DNA from: an uncultured Moheibacter sp.
GTDB taxonomy: Bacteria; Bacteroidota; Bacteroidia; Flavobacteriales; Weeksellaceae
Assembly (NCBI GenBank): GCA_937875605.1
Contig: CALLXZ010000317.1
Span: 1-6,255, forward strand
Direction: 5' to 3'
DNA: 6,255 bases
Shown: positions 1 to 6,224 of the stretch, piece by piece
How positions within the stretch are numbered: position 1 is the stretch's first letter
Layout: the number at the start of each line of letters is the position of its first letter
Notes under the pieces: model-generated
Databases searched by the model: none
Told to the model about the DNA's origin: nothing
Seen by the model: the letters and a program-made list of their open reading frames with translations, nothing else
Translations under genes and position numbers: made by a program

Positions 1-566
1 CAGATGTGATTTTGAATATTACGGTCTCAAGAGAAGCTTGTCCCAATAATCTCGCGCCGACCTCTAGCACGACTGCTCAACTTGTTATGGGTGATGCTTT
101 GGCAGTTACATTGATGAAAATCAAAAATTTTACAGGAGATGATTTCGCAAAATACCATCCGGGAGGGGCGCTTGGAAAAAGACTACTTTGGAGTGTAGAA
201 GATGTGATGGATACGTTTCAGCGACCGATTGTTCGTCCTGAATCGACTGTTTTTGAGGTAATTGATTCTTTGACTTCGGGAAGAAATGGTATCACCGTAG
301 TATTGGATGGGGAACAAATCGCAGGCGTCATTACCGACGGTGATTTAAGAAGAACTTTACAGAAACATATTGAATACAGGCATTTGTTAGCAAAAGATAT
401 TTTGACAGCGAATCCGAAAAGCGTTTACAAGGACGAAAAAGCGGTAGATGCTTTTCACAAATTAAGGGATTTCAACATCGGTCAGCTGGTGGTGATCGAC
501 CGCAACGAGCATTATTTCGGAATTTTGGATTTACATGCTTTAATTAAACATGGAATAGAAGCGTAA
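1..566 (+). CDS. kdsD: Arabinose-5-phosphate isomerase (KpsF/GutQ/KdsD family), C-terminal part, cut by window edge
   Basis: The enzyme converts D-ribulose 5-phosphate to D-arabinose 5-phosphate, the first step towards Kdo for lipopolysaccharide, in the cytoplasm. The visible part (about 187 residues) begins inside the SIS sugar-isomerase domain. It shows REACPNNLAPTSSTT, GDALAV and HPGGALG. Counting from the codon at position 6, Glu10 and His51 are 41 residues apart, the same spacing as the E. coli KdsD active-site residues I recall as Glu152 and His193. Two CBS domains follow at about residues 65-118 (with VITDGDLRR) and 128-183 (FGILDLHALI). By comparison with the roughly 328-residue E. 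coli protein, about 140 N-terminal residues, including the rest of the SIS fold, lie upstream of the window. The GTG at position 6 is therefore not the real start. The stop overlaps the tatC start (TAATG), so the two are probably translationally coupled. The family is certain. KdsD over GutQ is preferred because the copy is intact and sits among housekeeping genes. Confidence 0.94.
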   Translation, partial: DVILNITVSREACPNNLAPTSSTTAQLVMGDALAVTLMKIKNFTGDDFAKYHPGGALGKRLLWSVEDVMDTFQRPIVRPESTVFEVIDSLTSGRNGITVVLDGEQIAGVITDGDLRRTLQKHIEYRHLLAKDILTANPKSVYKDEKAVDAFHKLRDFNIGQLVVIDRNEHYFGILDLHALIKHGIEA

Positions 567-1402
567 TGGCAGAAGAAAAAGAAGAAAAGGAATTATCCTT
601 TTTAGGTCATATTTTTGAGTTAAGGGGGCATTTGATTCGTTCATTTATCGCCATTTTTGTAGGAGCAATTATTTGTGCAATTTTTTGGAGCTATATCACC
701 GATAATTTTATCATGGCTCCTCTGACTTCGGACTTTTTTACCTATCAATTATTAAATTCTTTTTCGGGGAAATTAGGAATGGATCCGATTTATCCGGATG
801 CATTTAATTATACAAAAGAATTAAAAAACTTAGATCCATCCGGACAGATTACGTCTCAGATTTATACCATTTTATTATGTGGACTGATTTTAGCCATTCC
901 TTATATAGTTTGGGAAATTTGGCGGTTTATCAAGCCAGGTTTAAATGCAAATGAACAAAAACATGCCAACGGAACAGTTGTGGCAGTCAGTTTTTTCTTT
1001 TTAATAGGTGTGCTGTTTAGCTATTTTTTCATGCTGCCTTTTTCAGTTCAATTTTTGTATTCGTATAATCCATTTGGAATTTCAAATGAATGGAGGCTTT
1101 CTGCCTATACATCCATGTTTGTACAAACTTTGCTTGGAATGGGGCTCGTCTTTCTCTTTCCGATTTTTGCTTATTTTTTAGCAAGTATTGGAATCATAAC
1201 ACCTCAATTTCTGAAAACCTATCGCAAACATGCATTGGTCGTTATACTTGTAATTGCGGCCGTTATTACGCCTTCCGATGTGATGAGCATGATGATTGCG
1301 GCTATTCCTCTTGTTATTCTTTATGAATTTAGCATTTATATCACCAAATATGTTTTCAACAAACAAATTGAGCGTGAGAAGCAAGAATTAGTCAAAAAGT
1401 GA
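566..1402 (+). CDS. tatC: Sec-independent (twin-arginine) protein translocase subunit TatC
   Basis: TatC is the inner-membrane core of the Tat system. It binds twin-arginine signal peptides and, with TatA, exports folded, often cofactor-containing proteins. The 278-residue protein has six predicted membrane helices at about 24-44, 97-117, 135-160, 184-208, 220-236 and 238-260. Family hallmarks are visible: the N-terminal cytoplasmic HIFELRGHL (Glu18-Leu-Arg, part of the signal-peptide site), FIKPGLNANE with Glu130 in the first cytoplasmic loop, and ITPSDVMSM with Asp238 before the last helix. It is about 20 residues longer than E. coli TatC, mostly in the first periplasmic loop (about 50-96), which I take to be typical of Bacteroidota. 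The ATG shares its A with the upstream stop codon, which fixes the start and suggests coupling. No tatA/tatB gene is in the window, so its partner must be encoded elsewhere. Confidence 0.97.
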   Translation: MAEEKEEKELSFLGHIFELRGHLIRSFIAIFVGAIICAIFWSYITDNFIMAPLTSDFFTYQLLNSFSGKLGMDPIYPDAFNYTKELKNLDPSGQITSQIYTILLCGLILAIPYIVWEIWRFIKPGLNANEQKHANGTVVAVSFFFLIGVLFSYFFMLPFSVQFLYSYNPFGISNEWRLSAYTSMFVQTLLGMGLVFLFPIFAYFLASIGIITPQFLKTYRKHALVVILVIAAVITPSDVMSMMIAAIPLVILYEFSIYITKYVFNKQIEREKQELVKK

Positions 1403-1420
1403 TAAAAATCTTATAGATGC

Positions 1421-1455
1421 TATGCGTGCATAATATATTTTTTTCCTTATATTTA
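1421..1455 (+). promoter_or_regulatory. Possible Bacteroidota-type promoter for etfBA with overlapping palindrome
   Basis: TATATTTA at 1448-1455 matches the Bacteroidota -7 consensus TAnnTTTG except at its last base. A GTG at 1426-1428, one mismatch from the -33 TTG, lies 19 bp upstream, within the usual spacing. This would put transcription start near 1462, leaving a leader of about 90 bases before etfB. The perfect 5-bp inverted repeat TATGC-GT-GCATA (1421-1432) overlaps the -33 position. It is followed by a T-run at 1438-1444, so it could also act as a weak terminator for tatC. AT-rich sequence makes chance matches likely. The rest of the 1403-1555 spacer shows nothing I can name. Confidence 0.3.
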
Positions 1456-1555
1456 CGAACTTTAAAAAATTTAAACAAAAGAGTATTAATTGTTTAAAAA
1501 CAAACTTTTAAAGAAAGCGTTCAGTTGATAATCAAAAACCCAAAATAATTATACC

Positions 1556-2302
1556 ATGAAAATATTAGTATGTATCAGTAGTGTTCCGGATACTACTGCA
1601 AAAATAAATTTCACAAGCGACGGGAAAGAATTTGACAAAAATGGTGTCCAGTTTGTGATCAATCCACATGACGAATTCAGTTTGACAAGAGCAGTTCAAT
1701 TACAGGAAACCCAAGGGGCAAAAATTACGGTTGTTACTGTAGGAGATATTTCTGTGGAACCAGTTATGAGAAAAGCTTTGGCGATAGGAGCTGATGATGC
1801 AATCCGTGTAAATGCTGATGCGAGAGACGGATTTTTTGTAGCAACTCAAATTGCGAAAATCGCAAAAGAAGGTGGTTACGATATCGTCTTAGCAGGACGT
1901 GAATCCATTGACTTTAACGGTGGAGAAGTACCGGGATTTGTAGCCGGAATTTTGGATTATGCATTTGTAAACGGATGTGTTGGTTTGAAAGTAGAAGGAA
2001 ATTCAATAGAAGCCGTACGCGAAATTGATGGTGGAAAAGAAACCGTTTCTGCTTCATTTCCTGTTGTAATTGCCGGACAAAAAGGATTGGTAGAAGAATC
2101 CGAATTGAGAATCCCCAATATGAGAGGAATTATGGCAGCTCGTACTAAGCCACTTAGCGTTGTAGAAGCAGAACAAACTTCTTCCAAATTAAAAGTAGTC
2201 GGATATGTAAAACCGGCTTCGAGAGGAAATGTAACTTTGGTCGACAAAGACAATGTGGGAGAATTAGTGAGATTATTACACGAAGAAGCAAAAGTTATTT
2301 AA
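1556..2302 (+). CDS. etfB: Electron transfer flavoprotein, beta subunit (EtfB/FixA family)
   Basis: EtfB pairs with EtfA to form a soluble FAD-containing heterodimer that takes electrons from acyl-CoA and related dehydrogenases and passes them to the respiratory chain, usually through ETF:quinone oxidoreductase. The 248 residues match the family length (about 250). Visible features are the N-terminal nucleotide-binding strand MKILVCISSVPD, the NPHDEFSLTRAVQLQE segment (36-51), AGRESIDFNGGEVPG (113-127) in the nucleotide (AMP)-binding region, and ELRIPNMRGIMAARTKPL (183-200), the ETF-beta signature and dehydrogenase-docking loop. The start is supported by alignment of the first strand. The upstream sequence is A-rich without a Shine-Dalgarno motif. 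etfA follows after 23 bp in the same direction, so they surely form one operon. Nothing points to the flavin-bifurcating type: no ferredoxin or acyl-CoA dehydrogenase gene is next to it. That last point is an inference only. Confidence 0.96.
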   Translation: MKILVCISSVPDTTAKINFTSDGKEFDKNGVQFVINPHDEFSLTRAVQLQETQGAKITVVTVGDISVEPVMRKALAIGADDAIRVNADARDGFFVATQIAKIAKEGGYDIVLAGRESIDFNGGEVPGFVAGILDYAFVNGCVGLKVEGNSIEAVREIDGGKETVSASFPVVIAGQKGLVEESELRIPNMRGIMAARTKPLSVVEAEQTSSKLKVVGYVKPASRGNVTLVDKDNVGELVRLLHEEAKVI

Positions 2303-2325
2303 TTAACCTTTAAACAAAATTTAAA

Positions 2326-3285
2326 ATGGCAATTTTAGTATACGCAGAGTCTCAGGAAGGACATTATAAAAAAGCAGCATTTGAAGCAGTTTCTTATGCG
2401 AAATCAATTGCAGACAAATCCGGCGATACCGTTACTGCAGTAGCGATAAATGCAACGGAATCTTCTGATTCATTATACAAATACGGAGCAAATAAAGTGC
2501 TAAAAGTATCGAGTGATGCTTTGAAAAACTTTTCGCCCAATTCTTTTGCAAAAGTTTTGGCAGAATTAAAAGACGGTGAAATTATCGTTTTACCGGCAAC
2601 TAACGATGCTTCCTCATTTGCGCCCTTATTGGCTTTGAAAACCAACGCAACTTTGGTTACGAATTTAACTTCCGCTCCAAGTAATGTTTCTCCTTTCACA
2701 GCAGAAAGAAGAGCTTTTTCCGGAAAAGGAATCGAAACAATCGAAGTAACAGAAGGCGCAAAAGTGTTGACTGTCTTACAGAACGCATTTGGATTAAAAG
2801 AAAATCCGGTTTCAGGAACTGAGGAGTCTGCCAACGTTTCTGTAAGTGATGCTGACTCAAAAGTAAAAGTAGTAAAAGTAGAACAGGCATCTTCAGATAA
2901 AATTGATCTGAAAGAAGCGGAAATTGTAGTTTCAGGCGGACGTGGATTGAAAGGTCCTGAGAACTGGGGTATGATTGAGGAATTAGCTAAACTTTTGGGA
3001 GCGGCTACGGCTTCATCCAAACCGGTAGCCGACATCGGATGGAGACCTCATAGCGAACATGTGGGGCAAACAGGGAAAGCAATTGCGCCAAAATTGTACA
3101 TAGCCATCGGGATTTCCGGAGCGATCCAGCATTTGGCAGGTGTAAATGGTTCGAAAACAATCGTTGTAATCAATCCGGACGCAGAAGCGCCGTTCTTCAA
3201 ATCAGCGGATTATGGAATCGTGGGTGATGCCTTTGAAGTAGTTCCGAAATTGATCGAAGAAGTGAAAAAATTTAAAGGAGCTTAA
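2326..3285 (+). CDS. etfA: Electron transfer flavoprotein, alpha subunit (EtfA/FixB family)
   Basis: EtfA is the FAD-binding subunit of electron transfer flavoprotein, acting with EtfB. The 319 residues have the standard two-part layout. An alpha/beta domain spans about 1-190. A C-terminal FAD-binding domain spans about 195-319. The latter shows [14 protein letters not shown] (201-214), the flavin loop HVGQTGK (245-251), and the ETF-alpha signature [16 protein letters not shown] (257-272) followed by [12 protein letters not shown]. His269 corresponds to the conserved flavin-contacting histidine of the GAIQH motif. In the [10 protein letters not shown] segment, Lys232 occupies the place where human and many bacterial EtfA proteins have an Arg next to the isoalloxazine ring. 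The same Lys may be usual in Bacteroidota. The start ATG follows an A-rich 23-bp gap after etfB, and transcription ends at the hairpin about 57 bp downstream of the stop. Confidence 0.97.
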   Translation: MAILVYAESQEGHYKKAAFEAVSYAKSIADKSGDTVTAVAINATESSDSLYKYGANKVLKVSSDALKNFSPNSFAKVLAELKDGEIIVLPATNDASSFAPLLALKTNATLVTNLTSAPSNVSPFTAERRAFSGKGIETIEVTEGAKVLTVLQNAFGLKENPVSGTEESANVSVSDADSKVKVVKVEQASSDKIDLKEAEIVVSGGRGLKGPENWGMIEELAKLLGAATASSKPVADIGWRPHSEHVGQTGKAIAPKLYIAIGISGAIQHLAGVNGSKTIVVINPDAEAPFFKSADYGIVGDAFEVVPKLIEEVKKFKGA

Positions 3286-3300
3286 TTTTTTGTAAAATGT

Positions 3301-3330
3301 ATAATTGTCTTATGTAGTAAGTACAATTAT
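3301..3330. repeat. Bulged inverted repeat between etfA and its terminator
   Basis: ATAATTGTCTTA (3301-3312) is the reverse complement of TAAG-ACAATTAT (3318-3330), with one extra T at 3322 in the right arm and a 5-base loop, TGTAG. The 12 paired bases are mostly A-T. No T-run follows, so it is not an intrinsic terminator by itself. It begins 16 bases after the etfA stop, directly before the strong terminator hairpin. It could be a 3'-end structure of the etfBA mRNA or a protein-binding palindrome. The pairing is plain in the sequence; any role is unknown. Confidence 0.55.
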
Positions 3331-3341
3331 CAAATAATGCC

Positions 3342-3375
3342 AACCTCCAAGGTTTTCAAAACTTTGGAGGTTTTT
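3342..3375 (+). terminator. Rho-independent terminator of etfBA
   Basis: AACCTCCAAGGTT (3342-3354) pairs with AACTTTGGAGGTT (3360-3372), with one G-U pair in RNA, around the short loop TTCAA. The stem is followed by a run of five T (3371-3375), whose first two bases close the stem. It lies 57 bp after the etfA stop and separates etfBA from the nuclease/permease genes. On the opposite strand the run after the stem is not T-rich, so it acts best in the + direction. Confidence 0.85.
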
Positions 3376-3480
3376 CTTTACGTGGAAGATGTTTGTTTGA
3401 AATAAAATGATTTAGGAAAATTGATTTTAATGAATAAAATAATTTCCCTAAATTGTAGATTTTATTAGATTTACAGCCTG

Positions 3481-4089
3481 ATGGAGAATTTGGTGAAACT
3501 AAACATAAAAGGCATTTCTTATAGCCAGACCCAAACGGGTGCTTATGCGTTGATTTTGGAAGAGGAACTGGGAATGAGGAAGTTGCCGATCATCATTGGA
3601 AGTTTTGAAGCACAATCCATTGCTTTGGCTTTGGAAAAAGATATCCGTACACCGCGACCGTTGACGCATGATTTGTTTGTGTCGATGGGGCAGGCTTTTC
3701 ATTTTTTTGTGAAAGGGGTGTTCATTCATAAGCTAGAAGACGGTGTTTTTTATTCGAACATTCTGATGGAGGACAAAGACGGAAAGGAAGAAGAGATCGA
3801 TTCCCGTACATCGGATGCGATTGCGCTGGCTATCCGTTTTGAGGCGCCGATTTATGCATTGGAAAAGGTGATGGAAAAAGCCGGAATTCATCTGGAGGTG
3901 CAGGAAAAAGAGGAAAAAAGCATTGCATCTGCTATCCGGGAAATCGAAAAAGAAGTTGCTAAACAAGAAAAACGCTTTGATTTTTCTACCAAATCCAAAG
4001 AAGATTTAGAAAAAGAAATGAAAGAAGCCGTCAAAAATGAGGACTACGAACTGGCGGCGCGTCTGCGTGACGAATTAGATAAACGTTAA
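3481..4089 (+). CDS. DUF151 bifunctional nuclease-like protein with C-terminal UVR motif
   Basis: This belongs to the BFN/DUF151 family, whose plant members were described as having DNase and RNase activity; the bacterial role is largely untested. The DUF151 domain covers about residues 5-135, with RKLPIIIGSFEA (33-44), RPLTHDL (59-65) and IDSRTSDAIALAIRFEAPIY (106-125), all family landmarks. A charged, probably helical linker (about 140-172) leads to a UVR motif at about 173-202, KEAVKNEDYELAARLRDELD, the helical hairpin that UvrB and UvrC use for contact. The 202-residue length fits the Bacteroidota form of this protein. The start is well fixed: an in-frame TAG lies at 3466-3468 and no other ATG intervenes. 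No Shine-Dalgarno motif is present. A TAGATTTA box at 3466-3473 resembles the -7 element but lies almost on the start codon and has no -33 partner. The permease gene follows after 19 bp, so the two are probably co-transcribed. Family certain; nuclease activity inferred. Confidence 0.92.
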   Translation: MENLVKLNIKGISYSQTQTGAYALILEEELGMRKLPIIIGSFEAQSIALALEKDIRTPRPLTHDLFVSMGQAFHFFVKGVFIHKLEDGVFYSNILMEDKDGKEEEIDSRTSDAIALAIRFEAPIYALEKVMEKAGIHLEVQEKEEKSIASAIREIEKEVAKQEKRFDFSTKSKEDLEKEMKEAVKNEDYELAARLRDELDKR

Positions 4090-4108
4090 TTAACACTACT
4101 GAATTTAT

Positions 4109-5440
4109 ATGTCAATAAAATTACGATTGACACTGATGAACTTTTTGGAGTTTGCAGTGTGGGGAGCTTACCTGACTTCTATGGGGAATTATTTAGGGTC
4201 AGTGGGCTTAGGTCCGAAAATCGGACTTTTTTATGCGATGCAGGGAATCGTTTCGATTTTTATGCCGGCTATTTTAGGAATTGTAGCGGATAGATGGATT
4301 CCCGCTCAGCGTCTTTTAGGAATTTGTCATTTATTGGCTGCTGGATTTTTAGGAGCTGCTGGATATTATGGAATGATAACCGGGGCGGATGTTCAGTTTT
4401 CGACTTTGTTCACCCTTTATTCTTTAAGTGTAGCTTTTTATATGCCGACCATTGCTTTATCGAATTCAACAGCGTACGGAATTCTGGTTAACAACGGCTA
4501 CGATACAATCAAAGCTTTTCCTCCCATTCGAACCATAGGGACAGTAGGTTTTATTTGCGCAATGTTGTTTGTCAATTTTGCAGGGATTCAGGATGGCAGT
4601 TTTTCTTTTAATTTTGCGAACGAAAAAGGATTTCCAAGTTTTCAAAACAGTTACAGCCAATTTTTTGTTTCCGCTGTTTTGGGCGTGATTTTGTTTTTGT
4701 ATTCGTTTACACTACCAAATGTTCCTGTCAATAAATCCAATGAGAAAAAATCCATTTCCGATGCTTTGGGGCTAAAAGCATTTGCCTTGTTTAAAGACAG
4801 AAAAATGGCTATTTTCTTTATTTTTTCTATGTTTTTAGGCGTTTCACTTCAAATTACAAATGGATATGCTAATCCATTTATAACCAGTTTCAAAAGTATT
4901 CCGGAGTATGCAGAAACTTGGGGAGCCAATAATGCAAATGCGCTCATATCCCTTTCACAAGTTTCAGAAACACTCTGTATACTGTTGATTCCCTTTTTCC
5001 TGAAAAGATTTGGTATTAAAAAAGTGATGCTATTGGCGATGTTTGCTTGGTTTTTACGTTTTGCATTATTTGGAGTCGGAAATCCGGGTACGGGTGTTTG
5101 GATGTTTATTTTATCCATGATTGTGTATGGGATTGCATTTGATTTCTTCAATGTTTCCGGATCTTTATTTGTGGACAAAGAAACCGATAAAAGCATTCGT
5201 TCCAGTGCGCAAGGAGTTTTTATGATGATGACAAATGGCTTTGGAGCAACGATCGGAATGCTAGCAGCCGGAGAAGTTGTGAATCATTTTGTTTTCTCAC
5301 AAACTGATCCAGTAGCGCAATTGGAAGGCTGGACGATTTCCTGGTATATTTTTGCAGGTTATGCGTTAGTAGTAGCTGTCTTATTTGCCCTTATTTTCAA
5401 ATACAAACACAATCCAAACGAAGTAAAAGTTTCTCATTAA
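4109..5440 (+). CDS. nupG: NupG-type nucleoside:H+ symporter (MFS, NHS family)
   Basis: This is an inner-membrane importer of nucleosides driven by the proton gradient. The 443 residues align throughout with E. coli NupG/XapB as I remember them. Shared segments are FMPAILGIVADRW (51-63), AFYMPTIALSN (109-119), FPPIRTIGTVGFI (137-149), AFALFKDRKMAIFFIFSM (224-241), LQITN (247-251), SQVSETLCILLIPFFLKRFG (283-302), YGIAFDFFNVSGSLFVDKE (340-358) and SAQGVFMMMTNGFG (366-379). Twelve membrane helices are expected from the hydrophobicity pattern, with the hydrophilic central loop at about 205-225. The protein is about 25 residues longer than E. coli NupG, largely in the periplasmic loop between helices 5 and 6 (about 158-183). 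It sits 19 bp downstream of the DUF151 gene, suggesting a shared transcript. Substrate range (purine, pyrimidine, or xanthosine as for XapB) cannot be told from the sequence. No terminator follows it. Confidence 0.92.
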   Translation: MSIKLRLTLMNFLEFAVWGAYLTSMGNYLGSVGLGPKIGLFYAMQGIVSIFMPAILGIVADRWIPAQRLLGICHLLAAGFLGAAGYYGMITGADVQFSTLFTLYSLSVAFYMPTIALSNSTAYGILVNNGYDTIKAFPPIRTIGTVGFICAMLFVNFAGIQDGSFSFNFANEKGFPSFQNSYSQFFVSAVLGVILFLYSFTLPNVPVNKSNEKKSISDALGLKAFALFKDRKMAIFFIFSMFLGVSLQITNGYANPFITSFKSIPEYAETWGANNANALISLSQVSETLCILLIPFFLKRFGIKKVMLLAMFAWFLRFALFGVGNPGTGVWMFILSMIVYGIAFDFFNVSGSLFVDKETDKSIRSSAQGVFMMMTNGFGATIGMLAAGEVVNHFVFSQTDPVAQLEGWTISWYIFAGYALVVAVLFALIFKYKHNPNEVKVSH

Positions 5441-5443
5441 ATT

Positions 5444-5465
5444 TTGAGAAAAATTATTACATTCG
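5444..5465 (+). promoter_or_regulatory. Weak promoter-like sequence upstream of the CD225 gene
   Basis: TACATTCG at 5458-5465 differs at one position from the Bacteroidota -7 consensus TAnnTTTG. The only nearby TTG (5444-5446) is 11 bp upstream, too close for a standard -33 box. If used, transcription would start near 5471 and give a leader of about 30 A-rich bases. The CD225/DUF2752 pair might equally be read through from the permease gene, because no terminator is seen in the 59-bp gap. Confidence 0.2.
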
Positions 5466-5499
5466 TATTAGTAAAAACCTTAAAACAAAAAATTCATTT

Positions 5500-5814
5500 A
5501 TGGAAAATCACGACAATATCAGACCAGGAGAAGTACAATCTCCACCGGAAAATTATTTGGTATGGGCAATTTTATGTACATTTTTATGCTGTTTACCTTT
5601 GGGGATTTTTTCAATTATCAAATCAACCGAAGTAAACAAAAAATGGCAGCAAGGTGACTATGCCGGAGCTCAGCAATCTTCTGCAGATGCTAAAAAATAT
5701 GCAACTTGGGGAGCAATTGCCGGAGTTGTAGTAAATGTAATAGTAATTATTTTATATTTTACCATTTTTGCTGCTGCGATGGCTTCAAATGCTAGTGGAT
5801 ATTCAGGATACTAA
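5500..5814 (+). CDS. CD225/dispanin (IFITM-like) family small membrane protein
   Basis: This 104-residue protein belongs to the CD225/dispanin family, which includes the animal interferon-induced transmembrane (IFITM) proteins. Bacterial members have no established function. The pattern runs PPENYLVWAILCTFLCCLPLG (15-35), a first hydrophobic segment (about 19-42), the loop KSTEVNKKWQQGDYAGAQQ (41-59), ADAKKYATWG (62-71) and a second membrane helix (about 70-93). Two features recall IFITM3: the adjacent cysteines (Cys30-Cys31) in the first hydrophobic segment, and the GDYAGAQ motif (G52-x3-G56), like IFITM3 GDVTGAQ. No signal peptide is apparent. The ATG at 5500 gives the usual length, with a short polar N-terminus before PPENY; an overlapping reading frame starting at 5444 carries no family motif. 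Only 2 bp separate the stop from the DUF2752 gene, implying joint expression and perhaps a shared complex. Family assignment is firm; role unknown. Confidence 0.92.
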   Translation: MENHDNIRPGEVQSPPENYLVWAILCTFLCCLPLGIFSIIKSTEVNKKWQQGDYAGAQQSSADAKKYATWGAIAGVVVNVIVIILYFTIFAAAMASNASGYSGY

Positions 5815-5816
5815 GA

Positions 5817-6224
5817 ATGAAATTATTAAAAATAGGCCTCATCATCATTTTTGGTGGGGCTTTTTTATATTATTATTATACGTTTAATCCCTCAGATCAT
5901 TCGGAATCCTTTGTCTCCTGTCCGTCCAAATCTTTTTTAGGGCTGAACTGTCCGGGTTGTGGCTCACAAAGACTCATTCATCATTTATTGCACTTGAATT
6001 TTGGAGAAGCTTTCCGTTATAATCCATTGCTTTTTCTTCTTTTACCTTTTGTAATTTACCTTGCTTATATATTTATTTCCAATTTGATTTTCGGAACGAA
6101 ATACCGCGTGAAAATTCTTTATCAGAACTGGTTTGTGTACCTGCTTTTCGGTATATTTATTTTATATGGAATCTTACGGAATCTTCCTTGGTATCCATTT
6201 ACGTTGCTGGCACCGCCTGTGTGA
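5817..6224 (+). CDS. DUF2752 domain membrane protein
   Basis: A 135-residue protein with the DUF2752 pattern: a first membrane helix (about 4-22), then CPSKSFLGLNCPGCGSQRLI (35-54) with cysteines 35, 45 and 48, an LLHLNFGEAFRYNPL segment (57-71), a second helix (about 70-92), a third (about 105-121), and the closing RNLPWYPF motif (121-128). The C-x9-C-x2-C arrangement resembles a small metal site or redox motif, but no function has been established for the family that I know of. The ATG lies 2 bp after the CD225 stop codon, so translation is probably coupled. The length is normal for the family and the frame is intact. In Bacteroidota I recall DUF2752 and CD225 or TM2-type small membrane proteins being neighbours repeatedly, which fits a common membrane function. 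The last 31 bases of the window after it show no gene start or terminator. Confidence 0.92.
   Translation: MKLLKIGLIIIFGGAFLYYYYTFNPSDHSESFVSCPSKSFLGLNCPGCGSQRLIHHLLHLNFGEAFRYNPLLFLLLPFVIYLAYIFISNLIFGTKYRVKILYQNWFVYLLFGIFILYGILRNLPWYPFTLLAPPV

Noticed and set aside
6..8. GTG as a start codon for the first gene
   Set aside because: The reading frame is already inside the conserved SIS domain here and is open to the window edge, so the real start lies upstream.
1490..1503. TTGTTT/AAACAA inverted repeat before etfB
   Set aside because: The two-base spacer cannot form a hairpin loop and such short A/T repeats are expected by chance in this spacer.
1957..2253. 98-residue minus-strand frame opposite etfB
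   Set aside because: It is antisense to the conserved core of etfB and has no recognisable pattern.
2696..2890. Leucine-rich minus-strand frame opposite etfA
   Set aside because: The leucine and arginine runs are the reverse reading of AAA/GAA/GTA-rich codons; it has no family motif.
2394..3035. 213-residue open frame on the minus strand inside etfA
   Set aside because: It is fully antisense to the strongly conserved etfA and its translation shows no recognisable domain; long antisense frames are common opposite well-used codons.
3466..3473. TAGATTTA as the -7 promoter box of the DUF151 gene with leaderless start
   Set aside because: It fits the consensus loosely but has no TTG at the right distance upstream, and in AT-rich DNA such matches are frequent.
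4849..5196. 115-residue minus-strand frame opposite the permease
   Set aside because: It is antisense to conserved NupG segments and has no domain or promoter evidence.
5444..5635. 63-residue plus-strand frame starting with TTG before the CD225 gene
   Set aside because: It overlaps the CD225 gene in another frame, and its sequence matches no family, whereas the CD225 frame has all its motifs.
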